Shown: positions 35,842 to 47,180 of the stretch, piece after piece
Layout: each line of letters opens with the position of its first letter
Position numbering within the stretch: position 1 is the stretch's first letter
DNA from: Ananas comosus
Lineage: Eukaryota > Streptophyta > Magnoliopsida > Poales > Bromeliaceae
Direction of reading: 5' to 3'
Assembly (NCBI RefSeq): GCF_001540865.1
Contig: NC_033629.1
Coordinates: forward strand, 10,976,733 to 11,040,732
DNA length: 64,000 nucleotides
The notes under the pieces: model-generated
The model's input: the letters and a program-made list of their open reading frames with translations, nothing else
Told to the model about the DNA's origin: nothing
Databases searched by the model: none
Program-made: the position numbers and the translations under genes

Positions 35842-38800
35842 AGCAAAGATGATAAAAGGATGAGCTAGAGTATAAGGATTTGTAACTAGTTTCAGAACAT
35901 TACATTTAAGGATGAGGATCTATAATTGAATAGAAAGATGAGCTACATAATTTCCAGGACTCAGAATACCTAGTCCTTTAATTTATTCTTTATTTTCAGT
36001 GTTAGTCAGTTAAGGCTTATCCCTCACAGGAGTCACAGGGAATATTTTAGATGATTTGGGGCTCACTTGGGAATATTTTCAGTAGAAGTAATGGTTAGAA
36101 TTCAAAGCCCCATCTTTCATAAAAGAAAGGGAGTGAAGTTATTTTTTCATAAAATAAGGTTTTCGAAAGTGTAGATTACTGGACAAAAATGCTGTTCATG
36201 ATTAGTTGTTGGACCATTGTCTAGAGCTAAAATAATGAGGGGAAAAGAGCAGTCTTATGAGTCGGTAAAATTTAGTGAGATAATCAAAGTATTTATCCTG
36301 ATGCAGTGTTGAAGAGTGTTTCTAAAAATTTAAGTATCAACTGTTGTTTCAAAACTTGATTTCATACAACATGTATCTAAACGTCGGTTTACTCTTCTTA
36401 AGCTATGTCAATCAGAACTAAGCACCAACGCCCCACTTAGATTATATTCATTTGAAATGAAATGTTCCATAGATGATACCCAACTACTTCATAGTTGCAT
36501 ATGGTTATTTTGTCAATAAATTGTAGTACATTCTTTTGAAGAAAGCTTATAGTTTTTGGTTTCAGTCAATCTAGAACTTACCATAATATAAGTTGACAAT
36601 TTCCAATAATTGCTCTAGAACTTACCATAATATAAGTTGACAATTTCCAATAATTGTTTTAACTATATTATCAGCTTATGTTTCCTTTATAATTGACAGA
36701 TGTCCACTTCTCTTATCCACTAAGGTCTGATGTCGAGGTCCTAAATGGTCTAAATTTGACAATTAAATCTGGAAAAATAACAGCATTAGTGGGACCCAGT
36801 GGTGCTGGAAAAAGTACAGTGGTTCAACTTCTAGCACGGTTTTATGAGGTTAAATATTGTTCAATTATTTGGAACTCTATTTTCTGCTTTTGTTTGATGC
36901 AAGAGGGCTTTATTCAGATTGGTATTATTCCATAATTGCAGCCTACTAGAGGTCGCATTACCGTAGCAGGGGAAGATGTCAGAACATTTGATAAAAGGGA
37001 ATGGGCTCGGGTTGTGTCATTGGTGAATCAGGTATTGTTTAGATCTACATGGTGTTGAAAATTTCTTTAATGATAGCTGGCCATGAAAGTGCTCTTCTTC
37101 AACTTGTTGAATTTGGTTTGATCTTGTAGTTTGCATACATATTCCTACTGACTATGTTACTGTGGTTGCTATGAAGTGTACGTCATATTCCTATTGACTA
37201 TGTTACTGTGGTTGCTATGAAGTGTACAATATACAAAAAAGAGCGGGCAGGCTCAATTTTACCAGATAATGAAACTTAGACAATTTGCTCCTTTTTTCAA
37301 ATGGTTCTCTTTTTCACACTTGGTTGGGACAGTGATGAAAAATGGTTCATGATGTCAAATGCTCAAACATGTAGCTAATTTCCTGAATCCTCTATTATGA
37401 CCTAAAGATGTTGTTGTTTTTGCTCCTAATAAAGCTTGATATTGAACCTATGAAGTAGGGAGTGCATTAATTTGGTGCTTATTTGTTTGTTGCTCCTAAC
37501 AATTGGACTTATGAAAGCAGGGATTGCTTGAATTTTGCTTCTCTCCAGTTCTTTTTCGCCATACTCATGCTCTCTGTTTCCCTGCTTCCATTTCTGGTCA
37601 AATTGGGAGCAAATAAGTTACTTCATATTGAACTTGTTCTTTTTCTGATTCAGTTGGCTAGGGGTTTGATGGTTGGTACCCGAGGGCCTAAGTTTGAAGC
37701 CTAGTTGCTTCACATTTCTAGCTGACCTAGTACCAAGGGCCTAAGTTCTAAGCCTAGTTGCTTCACATTTCTAGCTGACCTTATTTATTTATTTATTTGT
37801 AAATGAACAAAGCAGGTAGCTTGCTACCTTTCCCTCTCTCTCAATAAAAAGAAGTATTGGCAACAATTATCTTTACGCAATTCATTTGAAAATATTTTCA
37901 AATGCATGATAGTTCATAGCAAAACAAAGCTGAATTGGTTTTTTTTTTTCCTTCACATTTCTTTTCTTTTTCCTATCACATCAACTTGCACTGCGTAAAT
38001 GAAGATTTTCAATGTTTTAAAAACTGGGTCGAATTACGACCCGGAAATGTTATGGGGTCAACGGTCACTGGCAGAACTAGAAATGTCAACATGACATCAT
38101 AAATATATAATTATTATTTGTTTTATTATATAGAAAAATATTATTCTAGTATCATACTTAATTATAAAATACTAATTTTTAGATCAAATTAAGTAGATAG
38201 AAGTTTTCAAGTTTTACTTTTTATAATACTAATATGTGCTAATAGAAAATAAAATTAACTAAGTTGATTTTAAGCAGATGGATTTTAATATGACTTGATC
38301 AAAAAAATCCGGTCTGTTTGATTAAAACCTGATCGGTTCGATGGTTGAACTGCCGGTTCGAATGGTTCAAAGTGATTTTTTGATTTATTCGATTCAAAGG
38401 GTTGAACCAAACCATTTTATAGATTGAGTCACGGTCGGACTGGTCGAACTGGCTGGTTCGACTCAGTTTTTAAATCATTGAGTGTTTTAGATAACATTAC
38501 TGCATAAATAATATTCCTATTCTTGCACATTAGTTTATGAGATTGTATTGCTCAGTACTGTACAAATGATACTCCTATTCATGCATATTGGTTTCATGAG
38601 ATTATATTGCTACAGAAATTGTTTTAGCCTATTCACTGTCTGAACTATTATTTTCCTTTTCATGCTTCTTATTTTGTTAATGTTGGGACTTCCATTCCCA
38701 CCTATTTTATGCTTTGTATATTAAATGGTCAGTCAATTTTTGCAGGATCCGGTACTGTTCTCAGTGTCTGTAGGGGAAAATATTGCATACGGTCTACCAG

Positions 38801-40018
38801 ACGATGATGTCTCCAAAGATGACATAGTAAAGGCCGCTAAAGCCGCCAATGCTCACGAGTTCATAATCTCTCTTCCCCAGGTCAGAAATTATTGGCTGAA
38901 TTTGAGTCACCGCATGAGCTATGGACTGCCTATTCTGTCTCCCTTCTTCCTATTTCTACTTGCAATTTCGCCGCCCAATGGATTGTATGCTTTTCTTGAT
39001 TTTAAAATTACTTTCTGTAAAATGAAGTTGGATAGTTAAATTGAAAATATAAGATGGAATGAAAAGCATCAAGATGGGCAGTCCACGGCAACCATGGTGG
39101 ATTGTATTCAAGCAACTCTAGTGTTACACATTTGCGAATTTCATTGTATCATAACATTCTACTGCACCTTGCTGCTCTATCTCACGCTACCATAATTGTT
39201 TCTCTTTAGGGTTATGACACACTCGTTGGTGAACGTGGAAGCCTCTTGAGTGGTGGACAGAGACAGGTGCTGATCTGATCTTAATTCCCTTTGTTATTTT
39301 GACTTTCTATTAACTAATTCTCCTTTTTTTTTTTTCAGAGAGTTGCTATCGCACGAGCTCTTCTTAAGAATGCACCAATTCTAATACTTGATGAGGTAAG
39401 AGTCATTTGTATCTCAAGTAACAAATCTATACGTCAGTGGCTGCCACCTTTTGGCCTGACTTGTGAAACAACTTCTCCATTCCAGAAAGCAAAAGCTTCT
39501 AAAATCTGGGCATCTGGCTATCAAGTAGTGTGGAGCTTTTGCTTTGGTGGGAAGTTAAAAATGAGCTTCTTGGGTCCAAAAGCAGAAGCTTGTATTTGAA
39601 GCTTCTGCTGGTGCTTTAACCAAAAGCTGTCAGGAAAGATTTTGATGCAACAATTATCGTTCATTTTTGGAAACCTCTATTCAAACGTTCTTTATAAGCT
39701 CCAATGGTGGTCGAGCAGGCCCTCAAGTCTATTAGTGACAGATCAAGCCCGACCTCGTTCTTTCTACTTTTTCTATTGCAGGCCACAAGCGCTCTTGATG
39801 CAACTAGTGAGCGGCTGGTGCAAGAAGCCCTCGACCATTTGATGAACGGAAGGACCTCTTTGGTGATCGCACATCGATTAAGCACTGTACAGAATGCACA
39901 TCAAATAGCTCTTTGCTCCGGTGGGAAGATCATGGAGCTCGGCACACACTCTGAGCTGTTGGCTAAGGGAGGTCAGTATGCATCCCTGGTTGCGACTCAA
40001 AGACTTGCATTTGAGTGA
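25306..40018 (+). CDS. ABCB28: ABC transporter B family member 28-like (half-size, predicted plastid), 16 exons, 704 aa
   Basis: Exons: 25306-25675, 26547-26734, 28362-28385, 28905-29006, 29787-29877, 30235-30335, 30507-30557, 32487-32615, 34049-34111, 34464-34734, 36700-36848, 36942-37031, 38746-38880, 39210-39266, 39339-39395, 39782-40018. They sum to 2115 nt with the stop and every junction stays in frame. Order: Ser/Arg-rich presequence (about 1-55, plastid-type), transmembrane domain (hydrophobic stretches about 103-124, 140-160, 229-258, 336-350, 357-374), then one nucleotide-binding domain with Walker [10 protein letters not shown] (495-503), Q-loop VNQ (Q543), signature LSGGQ (601-605), Walker B ILILDE (621-626), D-loop SALD and H-loop His657. 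One membrane plus one ATPase domain makes a half transporter that must dimerise. Sequence and length (about 710 aa in the family) fit ABCB28; its substrate is not established. All catalytic motifs are intact. All introns are GT-AG except intron 4 (GC-AG). Confidence 0.95.
25676..26546 (+). repeat. ABCB28 intron 1, whose first 255 bp are shared with the subtilase upstream regions
   Basis: 25676-25930 matches 1957-2108 and 19903-20150 (see those entries). It differs by an inserted GGGCCTGTTTGGTTCTG stretch near 25829-25865 and by lacking a CACTGGTGTGTGTTGCAC run. The donor (G|GTTCTC) is a weak splice consensus but is forced by the reading frame. The rest of the intron shows nothing special. Confidence 0.6.
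28362..28385 (+). other. ABCB28: 24-nt micro-exon of ABCB28 (exon 3)
   Basis: Flanked by TCCTCCTGCAG and GTATAG, it encodes VEFFDRHK, the expected loop between the RRILVQK end of exon 2 and the VGELTGLL start of exon 4. Without it the conserved EFFD..KVGEL motif of half transporters would be broken. Confidence 0.9.
29007..29786 (+). other. ABCB28: GC-AG intron (intron 4) of ABCB28
   Basis: Exon 4 must end at ...CTCTCTGAG (RALSE) to join VIGTICILF in frame. The intron therefore begins GCAAGC at 29007 and ends CTGCAG at 29786. A GTAAGC at 29033 would shift the frame and lead to an early stop. GC-AG introns are a known minority class in plants. Inside the intron a GGAAATTTGGTTGGTC run occurs twice (about 29354 and 29432). 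Confidence 0.85.
30823..32038. mobile_element. TIR element in ABCB28 intron 7 (AGTGTTTAAAAAAG ends)
   Basis: The left end AGTGTTTAAAAAAGTGCTCG and the right end, as reverse complement AGTGTTTAAAAAAGCCCAAG, are inverted, followed by GC-rich subterminal repeats full of CTAGGC. Flanks GATTCCAT and GATTGCAC could be a mutated 8-bp duplication. No transposase frame is seen, so it is non-autonomous. It contains the Tourist-like element at 31015-31384. Confidence 0.65.
31015..31384. mobile_element. PIF/Harbinger (Tourist)-like MITE nested in the intron 7 element
   Basis: Flanked by TAA (31012-31014 and 31385-31387), the 3-bp duplication typical of PIF/Harbinger. Ends are GGCTTCGTTAGGTTC and, reverse-complemented, GCCCCTGTTTGGTTC. 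It is 370 bp long with no coding capacity and inserted after the host TIR element. Confidence 0.75.
32700..33045. repeat. Minisatellite with embedded GA microsatellites in ABCB28 intron 8
   Basis: Three or four diverged copies of an ACCAAACT(A)TGTCCACACAGG...CATTTAAATATCGTGTTCGGTTT unit are separated by GAGAGA runs (32798-32826 and 32993-33043). Such runs are length-variable between individuals. No function is seen. Confidence 0.7.
35500..35905. repeat. About 125-bp tandem repeat, three copies, in ABCB28 intron 10
   Basis: Each copy contains AACATTACATTATACATATTT, TTAGATGATTAAGATTAGAT, an AT-rich ATACATATAAGT part and AAGGATTTGTAACTAGTTTC. Copies start near 35510, 35628 and 35748; the third holds a TA microsatellite expansion (35815-35841). 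Confidence 0.75.
36570..36659. repeat. 44-bp direct duplication in ABCB28 intron 10
   Basis: CTAGAACTTACCATAATATA followed by AGTTGACAATTTCCAATAATTG occurs twice in succession, identical, about 60 bp upstream of exon 11. It indicates a recent slippage duplication near the acceptor. Confidence 0.85.
37137..37228. repeat. 46-bp direct duplication in ABCB28 intron 12
   Basis: CATATTCCTA(C/T)TGACTATG followed by TTACTGTGGTTGCTATGAAG and TGTAC is present twice, with one difference. Confidence 0.8.
37650..37850 (+). mobile_element. tRNA-derived SINE copy in ABCB28 intron 12
   Basis: It carries the family landmarks TGATGGTTGGTACCCGAG, a B-box-like AAGTTTGAAGCC, CTAGTTGCTTCACATTTCTA and GGTAGCTTGCTACCT. 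The middle (CCTAAGTT..GAAGCCTAGTTGC to AGCTGACC) is duplicated. Same family as 49276-49433. Confidence 0.65.
38010..38480. mobile_element. MITE with CAATG(T/A)TTTAAAAACTG termini in ABCB28 intron 12
   Basis: The ends are inverted: CAATGTTTTAAAAACTGGGT on the left and CAATGATTTAAAAACTGAGT as reverse complement on the right. The arms continue with GGTCGAA/GGTTCGAA-rich sequence. It is 471 bp, non-coding. No convincing target duplication. Confidence 0.65.
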
Positions 40019-40590
40019 GCTTTATACCCCGTTATTTTTATTCTGTTTGTTTTTTTCTTTCCATAGAAAGATGTGTTATTATTTTTAGAGAGCATTAATT
40101 TAATATAACTATACTGGTGTATAAAAGAAACCAGCTTGTTCTCTCCAAATGCAGGATAAAGAAAAGGTAAAAAAAAAACTTAATACCTAACCTGCAATAT
40201 GATGTATTTTGAAACACATACTTTTATAAGATTCCAATTTTACCACGTAACCTTACAGCATGTTCGATCTAACACTTCCCCATCAAAGCTTGTTTAGTAC
40301 TATAGTGTAGTTTACAATGTTCTATTACTCTACAAGATATTCACTACTCCAATAGATATATAGTATCCATTAAAAAAGCGTAGCGTGTTTTTAGTTAGTG
40401 TTTTGGATTTGCTAAGAACGAACATACAGATGCAATACCTCGTTTAACTGCTAATTGGAAAGGTGTAAAAAGGTAAGTTTGTTTTGTATTATATATCATC
40501 TTGCATTTCCATATCTGGTTTGTCATACCTTGCCTTTTAACTGCATTAGTATTTGATGGACAAAATGCATGTTTTTTTTTTTTTTTTTTT
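40019..40590 (+). other. 3' flank of ABCB28
   Basis: This stretch directly after the stop codon should hold the 3' UTR and poly(A) site. AATAAA-like runs are common in such AT-rich DNA, so I cannot fix the site. It ends in a 20-T run (about 40570-40590) adjoining a SINE. Confidence 0.5.
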
Positions 40591-40740
40591 AAGACATAGG
40601 TAGCATGCTATCCATTTCGTTTATTTCATTTAGAAATAAACTTGGTTGAAAATGTGAATCAACTAGGATTCGAACTTGGAACCTCGAGTATCAATTACCA
40701 AATCTTTTGCCACATGCTCTAGGGACGACAGTCGGTAAAA
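40591..40740 (-). mobile_element. tRNA-derived SINE copy
   Basis: On the minus strand it reads TACCGACTGTCGTCCCTAGA, GGTTCGAATCC-type B box region (plus strand GGATTCGAACTTGG), TGATTCACATTTTCAACC and GGATAGCATGCTACC. This is the same order as the full copy at 49276-49433. Confidence 0.7.
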
Positions 40741-42195
40741 ATGCATGTTTGTTCATCTACTTTTATGAATGAATAGTGTTACAAACTTACATGTATTTCA
40801 TAATGTACCTCAAAACTTTTTAGTCAGCTTTACATGTGTGATGGTTAGGCCTGTTCAGCTTTTCGTGTTAGTAATTGCTATGTGTACCTTGAAAGGCCTC
40901 TTCAAATGCTATCAAAAGATCAGCTTTTATATGATGGCAGATTATTAGCTCAACATTTTTTCTTTTTACTTTGATTTAAGTTGCTATAATAAATGTCAGA
41001 GTCATCAGCTTTATTTGGATACATAAATATCCTCGTTGGTATATTTTCTTAATTTACTCAAGACATTTGTATATTTGATAGATAAGAAGTTTAATCAAAT
41101 ATACAGAATAAAATAATATATTTAGCTTTTAAGTTATTTTTTCAGAATACGTGAAATATGCCATCCTACGTAACTTTGGATAGCAAAATTTTGGAATAAT
41201 TTAAAATTATACTCCTTAATGACAATCATATTTGAAGAGTCATACTTAATAAGTTAGTTTTGAATAACTTATTTCGACATTCAAATTGGACCTAAAAGAT
41301 CTTCGAGGATATCAAAGCCTTGGTTTTTTGAAATTTGTGGAAGTATCGAACTCTTTAAGCTATTTACTAACTGTTGTGTGTAAGCAGTTTCCTTATAGTC
41401 TTGTGTGCAAATTTACTGCATATCTGTGTACGGGACTATCTCGCCGCTGATATCCTGATTTGTGCACACGAAGCTGTAAAAATGCATACCGTGCGTGATA
41501 TTTCCTGCTACACTGACACATGAACATCGTAAGATAAAAAGTATTAACCTTCACTAATGCATTTATATATGCTTGCGAAAATGGTGGGCTTATCAATATA
41601 ATGCAGTATCAAGTGTTCGATTGACACCGCAGAATATGACAATGAAAGTGGTGTTAGAATTTAAACTTGAACTTAAAAAATTAAAAAATAAATTTTGAAT
41701 ACAGAATTCAAATTCCCATATGAGATGATAATTTAAATTTAAATAAAAATTATTATTTGAATTTAAATAATTATTAGTGAAAAAAGTTTCTTTTTTTTCC
41801 GTAAGTCCTTCATTCCCAGCTGGGGGGTGTTTATTTTGAGGGGATTTTATTAATAGGAATGTCAATTTCGCGATCAAAACAGAAGTAATTTGAATGAATC
41901 ATTCCAATTTTTATTTTAAATCTTAAATTCTTCGAATCAAACATTCAGACTTAGAAATTCCTATGATGAAGAACTTCCTTAAATTATTTTGGTTAAAATT
42001 GCTTGTTAGAAAAAAAAGAAAAAAAAAAAAGAAAAAAAGAAAAAAAAACTATGGGTTTAAAACAAAAGTTTGGCCTGTAATGCTGGAGGGACATGAAAAA
42101 TTATTGCCTGCACCGGTAAATCCACATGGCTCATGCACCTTATCTAATTTTTAATAGTCAATAATATCTTAGAGTTAAAACGCAAAATCAAAAAT
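40741..42195. other. Intergenic, no gene seen
   Basis: AT-rich, no convincing open frame on either strand. Poly-A/poly-K-like frames around 42009-42050 are low-complexity sequence. Confidence 0.6.
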
Positions 42196-42203
42196 TTGCC
42201 AAG

Positions 42204-42525
42204 CTATGTTAGTTAATTCGCGAATTATTCGTAAATTTTTGAAAAAACGAATTAAACAGCCGAATTCATATTTTTGCGAAAAACTCGGAAAAAAAAGAAA
42301 TTTTTTGATTAAAAAAACGTGTACGCGTATAATACGCGCAGCCGAATTATTCGGCCCAAAAAATCGGACGCGCCCGCGCCTGCCCGCACCGCCCGCGCCT
42401 GCCCGCGCTCCCGCACGTGCCTGCTGTCCTGCAGGCGCTCGCGGGCCGGCTGGCCCAAAAGGCCTAAACAGTTAAATACAAAAAAAAAACAAAAAATAAC
42501 CTTTCCAAACACCTCGCCTAAGACC

Positions 42526-42556
<31 letters not shown>

Positions 42557-42842
42557 TTCCCAATTTTTACTTAATTAGCTTAATTTTATAGTTATTTATT
42601 CTTATATTTTTAAAAAATATGAATATTTATACTAATAGCATAAATTTTGAGAAAAAAATATTTAATTTAATAGCCGAATTTTTAATTGGTAAATATATAA
42701 TATCCGTATAAATCACGTATCCGAATAATTAATGAATCCGTTTTTTAGCCGTATTTTTTAACGAATTTAAAAATTAGATGACGAATTTTATCCGAATTAT
42801 ACCCGTACCGAATTTTTGCCAAATCCGAATTAACTAACTATG
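42204..42842. mobile_element. hAT-like non-autonomous element with GC-rich centre
   Basis: Flanks TTGCCAAG (42196-42203) and GTGCCAAG (42843-42850) match at 7 of 8. The inverted ends are CTATGTTAGTTAATTCG and, reverse-complemented, CATAGTTAGTTAATTCG. The interior has CGAATTATTCG-like short palindromes and an unusual GC-rich core (about 42345-42470, with repeated GCGCCTGCCCGC). An 8-bp duplication points to hAT-type transposition. No transposase. 639 bp. Confidence 0.7.
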
Positions 42843-43238
42843 GTGCCAAGAGGTTATCAGTAGGAATCACGGATTGGAATACGAAAAACAACAACACTTG
42901 AATACGGCACTGGGCCAATTTATAACAATTAGGACACGAATACACTATAAACATGGCCGATAAAACATAATATAATTAATATAATAATACATATCTATTA
43001 TATATAAAATGTTAATTTTACTTAAATATTATTATATTTATCATATGAATAAAACTTAATAAAATTTTTAATGATAGTTCTTACATTTTCTTTAAAAAAT
43101 TCTTCATCAAACATAATAATATATTTAATTGTCAAAAAAAAATTATATGAATTCATTAAAAAATCAAAATAATTACCACTTTATATATATATATATTTTA
43201 ATGAAATGTATTATGAATTTATGTGGAATTTTTTAAAG
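42843..43238. other. Intergenic, very AT-rich, no gene seen
   Basis: Only AT-rich low-complexity sequence, ending at a single N (43239). Confidence 0.6.
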
Positions 43239-43239
43239 N
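43239..43239. other. Single-N assembly join at the edge of an inverted repeat
   Basis: One N immediately precedes the left arm of the 43240-44113 inverted repeat. Confidence 0.85.
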
Positions 43240-43967
43240 TAAACCAACCACCCACTCAACCCTAGGGGACCACTATCAATTTAACCGGGGACCACTATTA
43301 TCCTAACCGCACATCTATTCATCCAACGGCCAAAAACTCAATAGTATCAAGGGCTTGGTGCTATTGATAGTATAGTAGCATAATTCTATATATATATATA
43401 TATAGAGTGAGGCTACTATGCTATCGGAAGCACGGAGCCTTCCGTGCTTCCACCTCGTTTTCGATGTTGCGACTTTCGAATCGTCGATCGGTTCCGTTAA
43501 ATTTGATCTAGAGTATTTGAAGTACCCAGAAAATAAATTTTATGATTTTACGATAATATTTGCCTTGTGAACGAAGGGGCTCAAAATCAACGGCTGAAAA
43601 TAAAAATCTTACAAAATATAATAATATGACATTAAAATTTTAAATCAAAGATATTGATCTTGTTTTATATAGTATAAAGAATTTTCTATCAAAATTTCAC
43701 GTGATTTGGATATTTCTACACCGTTAAACTTGCAAACGGCTCACTACGGCCATTGAAATTTGTTGATTTTGAGCTCATTCGATCACTAGGCAAATGATAT
43801 CGAAAAATAATAAAATTTATTTTCTAGGTACTCCAAATACTCTAGATCAAGTTTAATGGAGCCGATCGACGATTCGAAAGTCGCAACATCGAAAATAAGG
43901 TGGAAGCACGGAAGGCTCCGTGCTTCCGATAGCATAGTAGCCTCACTCTATATATATATATATATAG

Positions 43968-44800
<833 letters not shown>

Positions 44801-44945
44801 AAAGATAGCATGCTACCTATTTTTTTATTTCTTTTTAGAAATAAACTTAACTGAAAATGTGAGTCTAACTAGGATTCGAATTTGGGACTCGGGTATTAAC
44901 TACCAAGCTCTTTGCTATTTGCCCTAGGGATGGTCGGTACTCATA
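44801..44945 (-). mobile_element. tRNA-derived SINE copy
   Basis: Plus-strand landmarks are GATAGCATGCTACC, TAGAAATAAACTTAACTGAA, GGATTCGAATTTGGG and CCCTAGGGATGGTCGGTA, the mirror order of the 49276-49433 copy. Its right end abuts the target duplication of the MITE at 44956. Confidence 0.7.
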
Positions 44946-44955
44946 AAAATATTTT

Positions 44956-45313
44956 GAAAAAAACTTCAAATATCACCCCTGTTGTTTCGCACTTTTTTAT
45001 TTTAATATCCTGTCATTTAAAGTATATCAATTTAGTACTCCGTGGTTTCTTTTTTTTTTTATTATTCCCTCCACTAATTTTTTTCGTTAAATCAGTGACA
45101 AAATTAAAACTAAAAAGTACTAAAGTGAATATTCGATAAATCTAAGTAAAAGCATTTGAATTTTTTTATATATAATTTAATAAAATATTAATAGAAGAGT
45201 CGACAAAGAGAGAAAAATAAAATCACATGATACTAAATTGATACGTTTTAAATCACAAAATATTCAAGTGGGAAATTAGGGAATTACAGGGGTGGTATTG
45301 AAAGTGTACCCGC
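44956..45313. mobile_element. 358-bp MITE with 9-bp target duplication (Mutator-like), copy 1
   Basis: Flanked by AAATATTTT (44947-44955) and AAGTATTTT (45314-45322). The arms are inverted: AAACTTCAAATATCACCCCTG on the left and a GGGGTGGTATT-type right end. Exactly the same length as the copy at 50597-50954. No coding capacity. Confidence 0.75.
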
Positions 45314-45322
45314 AAGTATTTT

Positions 45323-45860
45323 GATAGTGGGGTAACTGAGGTTGTAGTAGGGGTACTGTGTTGCGACATGGAGATTGGCCTTTTAGGGGTGCACGTGGTT
45401 GGAGGGGTACCGTGCGGAGGTACACTCTAGTGCTGTGGTACTCCCTGTGCTGTGATCCGGGCGACGTGTACACTGTACTACATTCACTCGACACGTGTCG
45501 TCCGGTGGACAAAACGTTTCACCGACGACAGCTGGCCGGTTGCGTCCAGATTGCGGGAAGGAATTCTACACTATTACATTTGCACCACGTCTTTAATAAT
45601 AAATTAATTATATTTTTTTAAATAAAAATATAATAAAAATATTTTTTATAATCATAATGGAACATATACTTTTATAAAAAATATTTAATTAATTTATTAC
45701 GCCGCCACGTCACCAATATATTCGTTGTATTTTAAAATTTTTCGATTGCGGGACCACCCCTGCTGCACCACCAATGGCTTTCGTCCGCGACACGTGGAGT
45801 CCTCCGGATCCACCGGAGGGATGGGGCCCACCGTAACTGTGTTGGTCCTTTTTATTATTT
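45323..45860. other. GC-rich island with G-box palindrome, interrupted by a MITE
   Basis: GC-rich sequence in an AT-rich desert, with the perfect palindrome CGACACGTGTCG (45489-45500), GACACGTGG (45789-45797) and TGGGGCCCACC (45822-45832). Open frames here are short and unrelated to known proteins. It may be a regulatory island, an exapted promoter, or a relic; I cannot tell which. Confidence 0.45.
45558..45743. mobile_element. 186-bp MITE with 9-bp target duplication, second copy of the 1758-1947 family
   Basis: Flanked by GATTGCGGG at 45549-45557 and 45744-45752. Like the first copy it reads (G/A)AGGAATTCTACACTAT, TGCACCACGTC and CACGTCACCAATATA, and ends AATTTTTC. Confidence 0.8.
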
Positions 45861-47022
45861 TTTTTTTCTCTTCTGAAAAAGCTAGCTGTGTTAGGAATCT
45901 AGTCTAGTTAATAATATACTTTTTAAAAAAAAAGAAAAAAAGAAAGAGGACCGAGGGCGCGCCTCGTCGTCCAACCAAATTATTTTAAATGATAAAAAAT
46001 TTTAACTCCATGATCAAAATACTTAAAATTAATTTAAACTATTTAAAGAATTTAAAAACTAAATTTTATAAATTTTGGAAAATATAGGCTGAGTTTTTAG
46101 AGTCGATTTATTTAACGGTGTAGAACAATCGAAATTACTTAAAATTTTGATTTTTTTTTTCTACTATTTTGATAATGTTTGATTACTCTGATTATGAATT
46201 GAGAAAGTATAATAATTACTTTTACAAGGTTATTTGATTTTTTCTGTTCATTTTTTCACTCTTCGATGAATTTGATAATAAGTTTTTAAAATATCACACT
46301 ATTCGATTTCTATATATTTTTAATAGTGTAGATCAACTTTAATGATATCGATTATCAATTTAGAGTCTCAGTCATCTAAAATGACTTGATAGGATAAAGA
46401 CTACTGTCATTTTAAAAGAATAGTAGCCGGACTTTTCTATTACTTTTTGCTATTCAAAGACTCACTATACCCTTTTAAATTTAAAGTGTTAGAAAAAAAA
46501 ATTTAATGAGACTAGAAAAAATTATAGGCCTTTGGATGAATAAAAATGTAAGATTTATATCTAGGTTAGAATGTACATATAGCAATGCTTTTTTCTTTCT
46601 AAAAAAATATATAGTGATTTTTTGAACTTGGCAAATGCTACATGTATATCTGTATTAAGTATGTATATCTTACACTCTTATCATTTAAAGATTCACCAAA
46701 TTTTAATAATTTTTAGTAAAATAGAAAAAATAAATTGACAAGAGAAACGAGTTAATCCCATCCCCTAAAGGCTAGGGTGTATGAATAGTATTACTCTTTA
46801 AACTTTAGCTCTTTTATAAATAGACATCTAAACTTTCAATTATAATAATTAGGCTCTTTAATTTTTATCAAATTGTTTAATAGATTTCTCTTTTCAATAC
46901 AGGATAATCATTTGTATTGCATAGAGTTTTATAAAGCTTTAATAACACAAAAAAGGATTACTTTTTGTTTTTTAATATGTACAAAATTAATAAAAAGTAA
47001 AATTCGGTTCAATGTATTCTTC
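45861..47022. other. Intergenic, AT-rich, no gene seen
   Basis: No convincing open frame. 46050-46370 holds AT-rich sequence with weak similarity to the element interiors near 43.5 kb (GTGTAGA.CAA motifs). Nothing else is supported. Confidence 0.55.
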
Positions 47023-47175
47023 TGTGACATCCCAATAGTCCCACATCGGATGGGAAAGGGGTTGTCATTGGGTTTATAAGAGACTTAGACACTAGTAATA
47101 ATAACCGGGCTTAAGCATTTTGGATTGTTGGCTGGGCCCAACGAGTTATTATTGCTAGTGGGCTGGGTCGTTACA
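47023..47175. mobile_element. 153-bp solo LTR (TRIM-like) with 5-bp target duplication
   Basis: TG...CA ends (TGTGACATCCC and GGTCGTTACA) are flanked by TCTTC at 47018-47022 and 47176-47180, which is the classic LTR signature. It contains GTCCCACATCG (47038-47048), a TTTATAAG box (47073-47080) and a 15-bp imperfect stem, ACTAGTAATAATAAC (47091-47105) with GTTATTATTGCTAGT (47145-47159). Such short LTRs fit non-autonomous TRIM elements. Confidence 0.75.
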
Positions 47176-47180
47176 TCTTC

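Noticed and set aside
47023..47175. A U6 or U3 snRNA gene
   Set aside because: The promoter-like box and TATA are present but the downstream sequence is not a recognisable snRNA, and the LTR borders explain the unit.
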